DNA of 64,000 nucleotides from Gigaspora rosea (taxonomy: Eukaryota; Glomeromycota; Glomeromycetes; Diversisporales; Gigasporaceae), in contig QKWP01000036.1 in the NCBI GenBank assembly GCA_003550325.1, forward strand, positions 156,437 to 220,436, in the 5' to 3' direction. The translations under genes and the position numbers were made by a program. Below the pieces are notes generated by a model. That model worked only from the letters and a program-made list of their open reading frames with translations, was not told the origin of the DNA and ran no database searches. Position 1 is the first letter of the stretch. Every line of letters begins with the position of its first letter. Of the stretch, positions 46,186-57,722 are shown piece by piece.

Positions 46186-47588
46186 GGGTTTAGGTTTTTC
46201 TTGCACCCGCACGGCCATGCACCCCGTGAACAACCAATCAAAACCGATCACGTGGTATTTATATTTTTAAGAAAAAACAAGTCTTTTAATTTATATTTTT
46301 TTATTTGTCATATTTACATCATACTGTATTTAATTAAACGTCATCATGTAATGATCATGAATTTTATTAAAAGAAAAGAAAAAAAAAAAGTGCCTGACGA
46401 AGTAAATACATGCAACAAACTTCGACAAAACCAAAAACCAACGAATATCGCCATACTGATGATACTTGGTGCCGATTCCATGTTACAATAATCAAAAACC
46501 AATGAATATTGTCACACCAATGATAACATCAGCACCTGACTTCACTACTACTTGGTGCCGATTCCACGTCACAAAGAATCTAAAAACCTAAACAAGCCAA
46601 AGAGAAAGAACATTTAATGAATACGGGAAAATAATAAAGAAACAAAAAAATACAGACAAAAAAAGGAAAACTACTCGCCATGAGTTCCACGTCCCAGCAA
46701 TTCCAAGATTCAACAAAGTAAGACAAGAAGACAAACCCGGTATAAAGAAAAAACACCTAAAAAAATGAAAAAGGATCAGTAAAGAACTACTAAAACATAA
46801 AAAACAACAACTACTTACAAAAACGCCAGAAAAGAATGCAAAGCCATTCCAAAAAAAACGCTAGAGAAACATGTAGGACTATGTTCTACAATAACACTGG
46901 AGAAAATCCCACAAAAACGTTGGAAAAAGAAAAGCACGCAAGACAAACCCACAAGATCTCTACAAGACCACCAGCGATGCAAGACAATTCATGAAATCTA
47001 ACGCCGACACAAACGATGACAAAGACATGTCCCAACAATTTCAAGACCCAATGAAGTAGGACAAGACAAACCCGGCATAAAGAAAAAACACCTAAAAAAT
47101 GAAAAAGGATCAGTAAAGAACTACTCAAAACATAAAGAACAACAACACTAGAAAAACGCACAAGAACCACTTACAAAAATGCCGGAAAAGAATGCAAAGC
47201 CATTCCAAAAAAACGCTGAAGAAAATCCCACAAAAATGTTGGAAAAAACGCAAGACCAATCCACAAGATCTTTTGCAAGACCATCCCACAAGACCACCAG
47301 CAATACAAGATCAGTTCACGAAATCTAACGGTGACACCAACGACAACAAAGACACCATCTGACAATGACACAACGACGACAAAGACACCAGCCGACAATG
47401 ACACTAACGACGACAATAGCACCAACGGCAAAAAGCGACAAGCTAAAAAAAAAAATTAACTGTTAATAACGAAATAAACGAAAACAAAAAAAAATACTAA
47501 AATAAAAAAAACAATGATTATCAATCTTTAATAATCATTGTTTATATAGGGGGTGCATGACTATGCAGTGCGTGAAAAACCTTTTCCC
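46186..47588. mobile_element. Mutator-like element with G-poor interior
   Basis: Inverted ends GGGTTTAGGTTTTTCTTGCA and complement of GTGCGTGAAAAACCTTTTCC; next to them CATGCACCCC. Motif order resembles the ends of 47657-50294. The interior strand is almost free of G and holds a tandem duplication of about 350 bp (46690-46860 against 47026-47220). Frames are broken; the best stretch reads TVTPTTTKTPSDNDTTTTKT and ends NGKKRQAKKKN. No domain was recognised. Long open frames on the minus strand here are shadows of the composition. Confidence 0.55.
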
Positions 47589-47879
47589 AAAAATCTATAA
47601 TTTTAAGTTTTTTTCTAAAAATTTCTAAACTAACCTGAATTTAAATATTTAAAATAGGGAAAATAAATTTGTCGCACCCACGACATGTTGCACCCCTGCT
47701 TCGACCAATCAAATCGCACGATTTTATAGACAAAAAAATTTTTTTTTTTTTTAAACTTCATAACCCGTCTGATCTTTATTAGCAAATTACATAAAAGCTA
47801 CATAATTTTATATACTAATTGTAATGATCGAACTAAACTGGCTGCCCGAATTGGTGCCCAACTTTGGCTACTGCACTGA

Positions 47880-48197
47880 AAAAGGTTTGCTCATACTCAA
47901 GCGACAGTCTTCCCCATCAACAAGAAATATAGCACCGCCTGGCTTCAGAAACCAACCACAGAATCCATTTTGCCTAAAAACTTCTTCTCTGAGCTTCTCA
48001 TAAAGAAGAATAAAAAAGGGGAAAAGATTAAAAGGGGGACAATACCTAAACGACTAACCAAAAAACCAACCAAATATACAACTAAAAGAAAAAAGAATAA
48101 TAAAAGAAAAACCAAAAAAAAAGCAGAGAGAATAGAAACTGTAGATGTTAACACGTCTAGCATAAACGATAAAAATTATATAATACCACAAGACTAA
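47880..48197 (+). pseudogene. basic-tailed coding relic in the Mutator-like element
   Basis: An open frame reads HTQATVFPINKKYSTAWLQK, then PTTESILPKNFFSELLIKKN and a Lys/Thr-rich tail ending INDKNYIIPQD. A stop upstream separates it from LAARIGAQLWLLH in the same frame. The family is unknown; the basic tail could bind nucleic acid. Confidence 0.4.
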
Positions 48198-48329
48198 TGT
48201 CTAACAGTGTATTATATGTACAGATATATGAAAAAAAATGAAAACGGAACTAAAAAAAGATAAGAAATTTTTCACGTGCTCTCCAAATCCAACCACGTCA
48301 TTCATTGTTTATTTGTATGTAGCGACCAA

Positions 48330-48760
48330 ATTCACTCGTGATGGCGCCGGTCCCAATTTGGGTCGTCCCAATTTGGAAGGAGTAAATACTGCTGATCTTT
48401 TGGAGGGGGTAAGCTAGGATTCGCAAAAATTCTGAAAAAATCCAAAGAGAAGTATGACGATACTCAAAAGAAATTTAAAGGAAAGGGTGAGGTCAGAAAA
48501 ACTCATTTTTTGTTGTTCCCCACTGTTTTGCCACAAGGTACTTCATCGACGGAAGAAATTTTTAATCTCCACCAAAATTTCTCATACAAGGGCTCTGCCT
48601 TCTGCCAGTTATCTTGTAAAAGTACGCTTTTGGCTTGTATGTCGAATATACAAAGGAGTTCCCGGTGCGTCAGTTGATCTTTGTAAAAACCGTTTCCTTG
48701 TGTTATCCTACTATACATTAAGTACAGGCACCGCTCCAACAAAAAACTTTTGTTTTTTTT
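48330..48760 (+). pseudogene. coding relic shared with 58200-58530
   Basis: One frame reads NLEGVNTADLLEG, another GFAKILKKSKEKYDDTQKKF then GKGEVRKTHFLLFPTVLPQG and NFSYKGSAFCQLSCKSTLLA. The reverse complement of 58200-58530 aligns over most of this (ADLLEEYADSPIFYPKFQKK). No known domain was recognised. Both copies are broken. Confidence 0.45.
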
Positions 48761-48799
48761 CCATTTGTAATTTGGTCCAAGTGATCGTTGGAAAGAGTA

Positions 48800-49397
48800 T
48801 CCCTTGGATTGTAGTAGAACACAGGCAAATTTGCTTGCGTTTTTGCACTTTTTTAGCTCTGATTTACTTTTTTAAAATACTAAAATAATTAAATAAAACT
48901 TTGTACAATTATATTTAAAAATAAGGATTACTTTTTTGCAAAATTAGTTTTTATATTATAAGAAAATAAATTATAGTTACATATAAGCTGAAAATAGATA
49001 ATTTTAAGAAAAAATTTTTTTAAAATAGAACTATAGTTCTTAAGACAATATTGTAGTTTATATAAAGGATGACAACTTTCATTATTGCAACTTTAATGAT
49101 TTACTTGTAAAAATTAAGACTTGTATTAGAAGTAAAGATTTTTTTATAGACGGGAACATATAATTTGAAAAAATCTAAAAAAAAATTTTAATAGTAAAAA
49201 TGCCAATACAAGAACTTTAAACATTTATTATATTAAAGTTTTCTAATGATTTTAAAAAAATTTTATAACAAAGTTACTAAAACAAAACTTAAAGAATATT
49301 TTTTACTTAGAAAAGATATGGCTAAAATTAATATTTAAAATTTTATTAAAAATTTTAAAATACGCAGGCAAATTTGCCTGTGTTACAATCTAAGGGA
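48800..49397. mobile_element. TA-flanked element with ACAGGCAAATTTGC ends
   Basis: Ends TCCCTTGGATTGTAGTAGAA and complement of GTTACAATCTAAGGGA, both followed inward by ACAGGCAAATTTGC. TA flanks are at 48798-48799 and 49398-49399. The interior is very AT-rich with no frame. Confidence 0.75.
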
Positions 49398-49481
49398 TAA
49401 TATATATATTGAAGACAAAAAATTTTATTTTTTAAAATTTAAAATTTTACTTAATAAAGTGTAAAATATATATATAATAGC

Positions 49482-49795
49482 ATATCATATAATATAAAAT
49501 TTTATTCTGAAAAACTTTTTCTAAGTCATAAAGATAGGTTGTCTTAGTAAAAAAAATGTTTTATAAGAAAAATCAAAATTTCCAAAGTTAGCACATATAA
49601 AACTTTTTTTTTTACTAAAACAATCTACTGTTTTAACTTAGAAAAAGTTGTTTAGCATAAAAGTTTACATGTAATATTTAAACGTAACGATTGAAATTTT
49701 GGATTTTTCTTATAAAACGGTATTTTTTTACTAAGACAATCTATCGTTATGACTTAGAAAAAGTTGTTCAGAATAAAATTTTACATTATGTGCTT
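49482..49795. repeat. foldback with about 100-bp arms
   Basis: ATTTTATTCTGAAAAACTTT faces AAAGTTGTTCAGAATAAAAT, and the match runs inward past TTTTATAAGAAAAATC. It is nested in the Mutator-like element. Confidence 0.75.
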
Positions 49796-49825
49796 TAATA
49801 TCGCTTATTTATTTTCGGTAATTAT

Positions 49826-50169
49826 AAAATGCACCTATGGTGTTGAATACCATAGGTAAATTAGATTTGCAAATTCATATAACAAAAACAAAAAAATAAA
49901 CTTTTATAAAACAAAAAATAAATTTTTATTACCTTAGGGTTAGGATAAGACCTGGGATGGAGCAGAGGACATAGTTTATACCAAAATTTAGCAAGGAATT
50001 TTTTTATTAGAGCCCCAAAGGCGGTTTCATAAGCAAAATTTTAAGTTATAAATGTTTTTTAAAAAAATAAACAAAAAAACAAAATTTTATGTTACACCTG
50101 ATCTTAAATTTTGATAGGCTATTCTAATAGTTTTGTGTAATATAGTGTTCAACACCATAGGTGCATTTT
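49826..50169. mobile_element. core-bearing MITE, CACCTATGG ends
   Basis: Ends AAAATGCACCTATGGTGTTG and complement of CACCATAGGTGCATTTT. Inside: CCTTAGGGTTAGG (49932) and the core TAGCAAGGAATTTTTTTATT, GGTTTCATAAGCAAAATTTT. A copy in reverse orientation is at 62496-62842. Confidence 0.8.
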
Positions 50170-50377
50170 AGTAAACCCGTTTATTTTTACATTTTACTAG
50201 TAGAATTTTTAATTTTTAAAACTTAAAATTTTTTGTCTACAAAATCGTGCGATTTGATTGGTCAGAATTAGGGGTGTGACAAATTTCTATTCCCTTTAAA
50301 ATAAAGCAATAACATTTTAATAATTTAGAAAATAGAAAGGCAAAACTTTAAATTAGTATTATATAATTTGTTAAATA

Positions 50378-50830
50378 TTGCTAATTTGCTCCTCTAGTAA
50401 TATTAATATACTACAATTTACCAATCAAATTACAAGATCTTGTATAATAAAATAAAAAATTTTTAAAAAATTTTAGAAAAAAATTAAAAAATTATTAATA
50501 TTACAAAATTTTATTATAAAAACTAGTCTTGAGCTATTAAGTAAAAGTTTTAGTATTTTATTTTATAGAGTGTTGCTAACTTGCCCCCCTGGTGATGTAA
50601 CCACCCTATAATTTACCAATCAGGTCGTAGGATCTTGTATAACAGAATAAAGAAAATTTTAAAAAAATTTAGAAAAAAATCAAAAAATTATCAATATCGC
50701 AAAATTTTTTACAAAAACTAGCTTTGGGCTATTAAATAAAAGTTTTTGGTATCTAATTTTGCATATAAATAATCAATCCATCCTCTAACTTAATATACCT
50801 ATACCCTTACCCTAACCCTAAGTTTTTATA
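50378..50830. repeat. tandem pair of core-element halves
   Basis: 50378-50565 and 50568-50760 share the order TTGCTAA, ATTTACCAATCA, AGATCTTGTATAA and AAAACTAG. The second is followed by CCCTTACCCTAACCCTAAG (50810). It may be one element beside a truncated copy. Confidence 0.55.
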
Positions 50831-50834
50831 TAAA

Positions 50835-51940
50835 AACTTCTATAAAAATAAAGGGTGGTTAAAATTTATAACTTTAACCAGGTGTTAAAATTAGTTAAAT
50901 TCTATTTTATATAAATATTCTCAGATATTACCAAATTTGAATAGTGCAAATTACTTTTTTTGGTTAATTAGAAAATTCTCAAGACTCTAATTAAGTTTAT
51001 GACTAATCTATAAAAATCTATAAGACTAAATTTATAACAATTATCATTTGTTTTTTTATTTAATAAACAACTATCTTTTAAAGCTCTTGGGATTATAGAG
51101 GATTTTTAGACTACATAGTTATAGAACAATTTATATTAAAATTAATTCAAAGATTTAATAGTTATTTCTTGTATACTATAGTAGGTTACTTCATTATTAT
51201 TAAAAGATTTTTTTTAAAAAAATAGAAATACTATATAAATCAATTCTAAAATCGTTTTTTACTAAAAGTAATCAAATTTTATATTTGGAGTTGGTTAAAA
51301 CAAAGTAGAATTTAGTTAGAGTTAGAATTACCTTTTTATATAGTTAGAAGAGTTTTATATATAGATTTCAAGAATTTAATTTATACAATATATAGATCAT
51401 ATATTAAGTTAACTCTGCTTTAACTAACTTCTATATTTGGGGATTATTAAAACCAGGTGCCTTTATAGGATTTTTTATTATTTAATTAAAATTAGGATAA
51501 GAGTTAGTTAAAAGTTTGGATTAGGATATCCTATAGGTAAAATTGGCTTCTCAACATTTTTTATTAATGCCCCAAGACAGGTTTAAATACTTGTTTCTTG
51601 TATTTTTGGTGTTATTTACTTTTTTTCTTTGTTTTTGTCTCATCGGGCTGATCCATGATGATCAAAATTTACAATTGATTGGCTATCAGTCACGTAATAG
51701 CACCTGGCTTTAACGGATCCCTATATTTGATAATATCCAAAACTAATATAATAATCTATACTCTAATTTAATATAATCTGTACTCTAATTCTAATTTTTA
51801 AAAAAGAATTTTTTATATAAAAAATTCTATAAAATAAAGAGTAATTAAAATTAGTAAATTCAAATATAAAATTTTTAAAACTATATCTTTAAAATAATTA
51901 AGATATTGATCTAAAATTTAAACCTTTTTAATTATTCAGA
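50835..51940. other. C-poor decayed DNA
   Basis: No frame longer than chance. Repeated TAGTTAAATTCTA/GTTAGAATTAC motifs suggest remnants of inverted-repeat elements. The composition is strikingly poor in C and G, in line with heavy C-to-T loss. Confidence 0.4.
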
Positions 51941-51942
51941 AG

Positions 51943-52290
51943 TTTGCTATTTATCACCACTAGTAATCATCACTAGTAATCAATTTACCAATAAAATTCA
52001 GGATCAGGTATGACATATAGTTCAATTTTTGTGTAACAAAAACAAAAAATTTTTAAAAAATTGCTAAAATTGCTTCTAATCTAAAAGTTTGTCTATAAAC
52101 CTACATTTTTTTATGCAAAAAAAAAAAAAATTTCACTAAATTTTATATACAAGGCCCTATTCTAATCTCTAACCTTTACCCTTACTCTAATATTAAAGAG
52201 ATCTAATTTTTATTTAATACAACCTATTTGTTTTATTTATGCATTGTAGATCACTAATGATGATTACCAGTGGTAATTCATAGTAATTTT
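51943..52290. mobile_element. core-bearing MITE, CACCACTAGTAATCATC ends
   Basis: TTTGCTATTTATCACCACTA at the left faces TACCAGTGGTAATTCATAGT at the right, enclosing a decayed core on the minus strand and CTAACCTTTACCCTTACTCT. Reverse-orientation relative at 54283-54540. Confidence 0.65.
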
Positions 52291-52392
52291 CTAAAATTAA
52301 TATAAAAAAAATAAAATGCAAAATAATAATAGTTATTATAAAAGAAAATTATAAATAAAGACCTATCTCTATTGCTATATAGTGACTCTATA

Positions 52393-52565
52393 CAAGTCAC
52401 TCTCGTTATAGTGAACTCTCGATATAGTGAAGATTGGCTATAGTTAAGAATTTTTTTAGAACAGAATTATTATTACTATAATAAAAAGCTCTCGATATAG
52501 TGAATCTCTCAATATAATGAAGAAATTTTACAGCCTGAGGACTTCACTATAATGAGAGTGACTTG
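52393..52565. mobile_element. Tc1/mariner-type MITE, TA duplication
   Basis: 173 bp; ends CAAGTCACTCTCGTTATAGT and ACTATAATGAGAGTGACTTG flanked by TA. TCTCGATATAGTGAA motifs repeat inside. Confidence 0.85.
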
Positions 52566-52665
52566 TATATAGTAGCCAATCATATTTAGAGTTAGTAAAA
52601 TTTTTTTGTATTTTTTATTAGTAAGTTAAAAAGTTTGTAGTTAATTTTAATTAGGCAATAATAAG

Positions 52666-52945
52666 TAGGGTTCCGCAATTTGATTTGATCTTCAAATATT
52701 TGAATCAAATATTTGATCAAATTCAAATTCAAATTTGACTATATTTGATTTGATCAAATTCAAATATGGCCAAATTTGATTTGATTTGACAAATATTTGA
52801 TTTGATTTGAAAATTGCTATTAAAAATTCAAATTCAAATCAAATTCAAATATTTGAATCAAATCAAATTCAAATTAGGGTCAATTTGATTTGATCAAATT
52901 CAAATTGATCCAATATTTGATTTGATTTGAATTTGAGGAACTCTA
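52666..52945. mobile_element. hAT-like MITE of AATTTGATTTG repeats
   Basis: 280 bp; begins TAGGGTTCCGCAATTTG and ends CAAATTTGAGGAACTCTA-like (TTTGAGGAACTCTA). ATAATAAG flanks it on both sides (52658-52665, 52946-52953). Nearly all of it is AATTTGATTTG or its complement. Confidence 0.9.
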
Positions 52946-53104
52946 ATAATAAGCAATATATTATATATTCATATATAATACTTAATTTTAATTGACTATT
53001 CTTAATAGTAACCTATTGATATAAAATAATGTTCTATTATAAAATGCATATTTAATTCATTTTAATTTGAACTTGTATAATAATTTCTAATTATAGAGTA
53101 TATA

Positions 53105-53463
53105 CAGTGCAGGACACCTAAAAACATATATAGACAAATTTTTGTTTGCTATATAATATAAATCTAGGCTTTGAATTGGTCAAATTTTGTATAACTAAGC
53201 TAAAATTAATTTTATTGGTTAATAAAATATTTTTTTATTTTTTAATATTAGACACCAAATTTTTAAATTATATATAACTTTAATTTAAAATTATACCTTC
53301 AAAACTAAATAAAAAATAAAAAGTTTTTATAAAATTTATAGTTTAACCAAAAATCTATTAATTGTATAAAAAAATTTTTGTATTAGTTTATTTTTTTTAA
53401 AAAATTATATCAATTTAAAAAATTTACTATAAAAAAATATATGGCTTTTGGTGTCCTGCACTA
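53105..53463. mobile_element. TA-flanked MITE, GTGCAGGACACC ends
   Basis: Ends CAGTGCAGGACACCTAAAAA and complement of TTTTGGTGTCCTGCACTA, flanked by TA. The interior is AT-rich, without frames. Confidence 0.8.
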
Positions 53464-53782
53464 TATAAATATAAACAAAAATTAGAATTTACAATCATAT
53501 TTGAGTTATATTTAGAGATATAACTAATCTTGTTTAAATCTGAAATATAACTCAAATTGGATTGCAGTAAAAATATAACCCAAGTATTTACTATAAGATT
53601 TACTTCTATTCCTAAATAAAATATATAAGAATTTTAGCCAATCAAATTAAACTAAAGTAAGATTTTTCTTATTCTCTATAGTGACCCCAAAATATATATA
53701 GTAAAGATTTGACTTATTCAAAAAATAAGCATCTGAATATTCATTTGTTTAATTTTTAGTATTTGAATATTAGTTTATTTAA

Positions 53783-54106
53783 TTTAGTGCATATGCGTTG
53801 TAACACATCCATCTGATAAACCAATCAGATTGTAGAATTAGGTATAATATGAAATCGAGAAAAAATAGCAATCTTTTAAAAAAGTTGCCTGAAGCACATA
53901 ATTTTGCTTATAAAACCACTATTCGTGCTCTAACAAAAAAAATTATTTGCAAAATTTCACTATAAAACTTTTTTTTCACCTACACACTATAGCACTATTC
54001 TAACTTTACCCTAACCCTAGCTAACAAAAAAATGGGTTAGTTTAGTGTTTTGATTTCATGTTACACCAAATTATATGAGGTGCGCTATAGTGCACAAGCA
54101 CAAAAA
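53783..54106. mobile_element. core-bearing MITE, relative of 35975
   Basis: TTTAGTGCATATGCGTTGTA at the left, complement of GCGCTATAGTGCACAAGCAC at the right. The core is on the minus strand (AAATTATTTGCAAAATTT) and CCCTAACCCTAGC is at 54008. The 35975 copy carries an extra insertion in the matching core. Confidence 0.75.
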
Positions 54107-54282
54107 TATTAAATTCTTGAATATTTGTTCAAAAATTTGAATGAATATTCAAATATTTACTAAATATTTATTGAATATTAAATATATTTAATTTAAAAAA
54201 TTATATAGCTAACTTACTTAAATTAGCCAATAAAATTGCAAATAATTTATTAAAATAAAATAAAATTATAAAATTATAGAAA

Positions 54283-54540
54283 ATTACTACTTATTGCCAG
54301 TGGTGATCATCACTAGTAATTAACAAAAATTAATAAAAAGTTTTTTGTCGAAATAAAAATTAAAATTTGATTAATTTTAAGGTTGGAGTAAAAATTGGGA
54401 TAGAGCAGGAGAGTATAGTTTATACCAAAATTTTGCGAGAAATTTTTTTTATTAGAGCCTCAAAGGCAATTTCATAGACAAAATTTAAAGATACAAAATA
54501 TACATTGGTGATGATCACCACTGGTGATAAATAGCAAACT
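54283..54540. mobile_element. core-bearing MITE, relative of 51943
   Basis: ATTACTACTTATTGCCAGTG at the left, GATCACCACTGGTGATAAAT at the right. Core on the plus strand: TTTTGCGAGAAATTTTTTTT, AATTTCATAGACAAAATTT. Confidence 0.75.
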
Positions 54541-54691
54541 TCAAAATTATATATATATTTAATAAATATTCAATGAAACTATTTAGTGAAATTTAAATAC
54601 TCAAATATTTATCCAATGAAAAAATTATATATTTGAATATTCAAATATTCAATGAATATTTGAATATATTATTCATTAAGTCAGATCTCTA

Positions 54692-54850
54692 ATACATAGA
54701 TAGGTTAGGCATTAGTTTGCTATTTTGGGATTTTTATACAGATTTTTTTTGTTTATAGTAATTTTTTGCTTATTTTTGAAGTTTTTTCCGCAGATTTTAC
54801 TATTTTTAGTAATTTTTTAATAAACCTAACCTATCTATATATATTTCAGA
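54692..54850. repeat. MITE with TAGATAGGTTAGG ends
   Basis: CATAGATAGGTTAGGCATTA and AAACCTAACCTATCTATATA face each other. A second copy in reverse order of parts is at 57548-57722 (CAGATTTT, CCGCAGATTT shared). Confidence 0.65.
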
Positions 54851-55069
54851 ATCCTTCTTCTATACTCTAAAATATTATCTAATAAATATTAGTGCTTTTA
54901 TTTTAAGTATTAATTTAATTTTTTGGTTTTGTTTTTGCTAAATATAAGTTGAACTAACTTTTTGTTATTCAAGTCTACAAATAAATATTATTTTTTGATA
55001 TTTTATTTTATTAATAGAACTTCTTTTTGCTACTATTTGGTATCATAATTACAGAATAAATTTTATTTT

Positions 55070-55640
55070 TTTTGGTTTTAAAGTATCTATTCTGGAACTA
55101 GAATTTTATTAGTTACTTTTTAAAAGTTTATATAAATAAGAGTACAACTAGTTATACTTGCAACTTTTAGTTATCTATTCAAATAGTTTATCTAAAAGTT
55201 TTATATTAAAAGCTATATTTGTAATTTACTGAAAAATTGTCTATTTAATTTTCTAATTTTTTGTACTATAGCCAATTTTTACTAATATTATCAAAATATT
55301 AATTGTAGAAAAAATCTAAATAGTGCTCCTGTGCATTTTGTGCCCTAATATACTAATAATTAATTTTGTCTAAAATTAAAGTTAGAGTTAGAATTAGGAT
55401 TAAAATTAATACAGAATTGCGAGAGGATCATTTTTTGTTAGAAGTACAACAAGTGTTATCTAGTAAAATTTTAAGTTATCAAAATAGGGGGCACAATGTG
55501 CATATGGCACTATCTAGTCCAGTTCTAATTGTATATATATAGTTAGTTCTAATTTTTAGCTCTATTTTGCATACTTTTAGAGTTTTATTCTTATATTTAA
55601 AAGTACAGTTTAGCTTATTCTTTAATAGAAAACTTAGAAA
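55070..55640 (+). repeat. C-depleted copy of the 59755 repeat
   Basis: 55070-55320 and 55513-55640 align with 59755-60115 (AGAGTACAACTAG, TATTTGTAATTTACTG against the GC-richer counterpart). Where they differ, C is mostly replaced by T and G by A in this copy. The MITE at 55321-55512 interrupts it. The kind of repeat is unknown. Confidence 0.65.
55321..55512. mobile_element. core-bearing MITE, TAGTGC ends
   Basis: TAGTGCTCCTGTGCATTTTG at the left, GCACAATGTGCATATGGCAC then TA at the right. Inside is the core GCGAGAGGATCATTTTTTGT and TAAAATTTTAAGTTATCAAA, much like 20181-20468 despite different ends. Confidence 0.75.
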
Positions 55641-55654
55641 AGTAATACCTATTA

Positions 55655-55816
55655 GGGTGGTGATATATATTACGTAATATAATTTTACTATACCCCCTAT
55701 CCCCCTCCCCCCTACATAAAAGAAATTTGATTGGCTATTATGAACTTCTATATTTAACGTAAGATTTCAGAGACCCCTCTCCCCCCTAAAATATTACGTA
55801 ATATCTATCACCACCC
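55655..55816. mobile_element. Harbinger-like MITE, TTA duplication
   Basis: 162 bp; GGGTGGTGATATATATTACG and TACGTAATATCTATCACCAC then CC, flanked by TTA. The middle has a C-run and TTGATTGGC, as in 62294-62454. Confidence 0.8.
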
Positions 55817-55866
55817 TTATACAAATATTCACCTATATTTTAATACTTGTACAATAGCATTAACTA

Positions 55867-56182
55867 CCATATATTTCTAAAAATAAGCTACCTCCAAAAG
55901 AAGCTACCCTCTTATTTTTTTAAAAATTTTTAAAAAAATTGTTAGCAGTTGCTACATATAAAAGTCTAAATTTTATTAAGTAAACCTCAAAAGTGCCATT
56001 AAGTAAAGTTGTTAAGGATAAAAAATATACTTATAATAAAAATTTGGTAGTACTTGAACAACTTTTTATTAGTACATTTTTTAATTTTTCAAAAAATTTA
56101 ACAATTCAAAAATAAGCTATTCCAATGTTTTTTTGTATAACTTTTTGGCTAAAAAAGATAGCTTATTTTCAGAAACATACAG
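55867..56182. mobile_element. Tc1/mariner-type MITE, copy of 15573
   Basis: 316 bp; CCATATATTTCTAAAAATAA at the left, TTATTTTCAGAAACATACAG at the right, flanked by TA. The interior follows 15573-15884 in reverse orientation. Confidence 0.8.
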
Positions 56183-56429
56183 TAATACTTAGAGATACTC
56201 TTAAACTACTATATTAACTATTTTTGTCTTTGTAAAGCTTAGTTTACTCTAATTTTTATATTTATTTGTTCCAAATATCCAACTAGTTAGTCCAGATAAT
56301 ATATACAGAATGTAAATGAAATTTTCTAAGTTATATGAACTCTGACTCTCTAATCTAATTCTGGATAATCGATATTATATCACAATTTTTTTTATTTGTT
56401 TTTTTAGATATTACACATGCTTGATAATC

Positions 56430-56905
56430 AAATTTTTTTTAAATTTATTATTTTATTCTCATCTTTGGTATTATTGTTTTTGGTATTGTTATTGTTTTGG
56501 TATCAACATCTTTGGTGGTTTGCTCTATATTTTAAAAATTTTAAATTAATTCTTCTTTGGTGAGTTTTATGTCGTTTTTTGAAAAGTCTTTATATTATAA
56601 GCACTTAATAATTAAATTATTTTTTTTAGATTTGTCATTTTTATTCTTGTTTTTGGCATTATTATCTTTGGCATTATTATTGTTTTGGTATTAACATCTT
56701 TAGTAATTTTTGGTAAATTTTATATTAATTCTTTGGTGGGTTTTATATTATTCTTTGAAAGTTTTTATATTATATGCATTTGATTTTTTTTAGATTTATT
56801 TTTTATTTTTGTCTCTGGAATCATTATTTTTAGTGTTATTATAGTTTGCTTTATATTTTTAGTAAGTTTTATGTTAATTCTTTAGTGAGTTTTATATACT
56901 GTTAA
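56430..56905. repeat. diverged tandem repeat of about 170 bp
   Basis: Three units share the order TTTTTGGCATTATTATC, TTTTGGTATTAACATCTTT, AAATTTTATATTAATTCTTT and GGTGGGTTTTATATTATTCT. The third unit is shorter. No gene. Confidence 0.7.
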
Positions 56906-57545
56906 TCTAGGCACCTGTTCAATTCATAGGTCATATGATAGCTGTACTCAAAATATTAGATCTGCTATTTCTGGTAGATTGGATAGTTATGGCATATCGA
57001 TTTAATATATACAAAATTGCAAAAATCAAAGTAATAGCATAAATGATTGATCAAATATATATAGCAAAAATGCTATTTTCTTTTAATATAAAATAATTTA
57101 TTATAAATATAAATGATATTTGCTCTACTTTGTAGATATGTTTGCTATATTATTTTAATATATTAAATAAAAGGCACTTTAATCGATTTTATAAACTACA
57201 TTATACACTTTTTCAAATTGCCAAATTACACTAAAAATAAACCCTTTCGCTTGTATAAAAATAATATACTATAGCACAGTTTTGTGATTCTGTGCTTATA
57301 TAATTCTCTGTTAATAGTTGTTTCCATTAGCCTCAATTTTTGAAAGGTATTTGAAAATTAATATTTTAGTAGATATTTTATTTTTTAGTGATTCTTATCA
57401 TTCTTTCAGTAAATCTATATCATTCTTTAGTGGATTTTATATAGTTCTTTTAGTAAATTATTTTGTATATTTTTTATATTCTTTTTACTAACTTACTTTC
57501 TTGTTTTTTTTAAATATGTATATTAGAAATGTGATAGCAATAGGA
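56906..57545. other. intergenic, AT-rich
   Basis: No gene, hairpin or repeat pair recognised; a few TTCTTTAGTGGATTTTATA motifs echo the preceding tandem repeat. Confidence 0.4.
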
Positions 57546-57547
57546 AA

Positions 57548-57722
57548 GAATCCATAAATATATATAGATAGATCAGATTTATTATAAATTACTAAAATAA
57601 AAAGATCTGCAGAAATAAACTTTAAAAATAATCAAAAAATACCACAAATAAAAAAGATCTGTATAAAAAACTCCAAAAATAAGCAAACTAATACCTAATC
57701 TATCTATATATATTTTAGAGTT
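57548..57722. repeat. MITE with TAGATAGATCAG ends
   Basis: Second copy of the family at 54692-54850: AATATATATAGATAGATCAG and ACCTAATCTATCTATATATA, with AAAAAGATCTG repeated inside. Confidence 0.65.

Larger units (their letters stand above)
47657..50294. mobile_element. Mutator-like element, 9-bp duplication TTTAAAATA
   Basis: The 2638-bp element begins GGGAAAATAAATTTGTCGCA and ends as its complement (GGTGTGACAAATTTCTATTC, CCC). The inverted ends run about 80 bp and share GACCAATCAAATCGCACGAT. Perfect TTTAAAATA flanks lie at 47648-47656 and 50295-50303. It carries decayed coding DNA (47870-48790) and three smaller nested elements. Confidence 0.85.

Noticed and set aside
46886-47431. Minus-strand frames rich in Val, Leu and Phe
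   Set aside because: They are the complement of a G-poor strand; hydrophobic character follows from composition.
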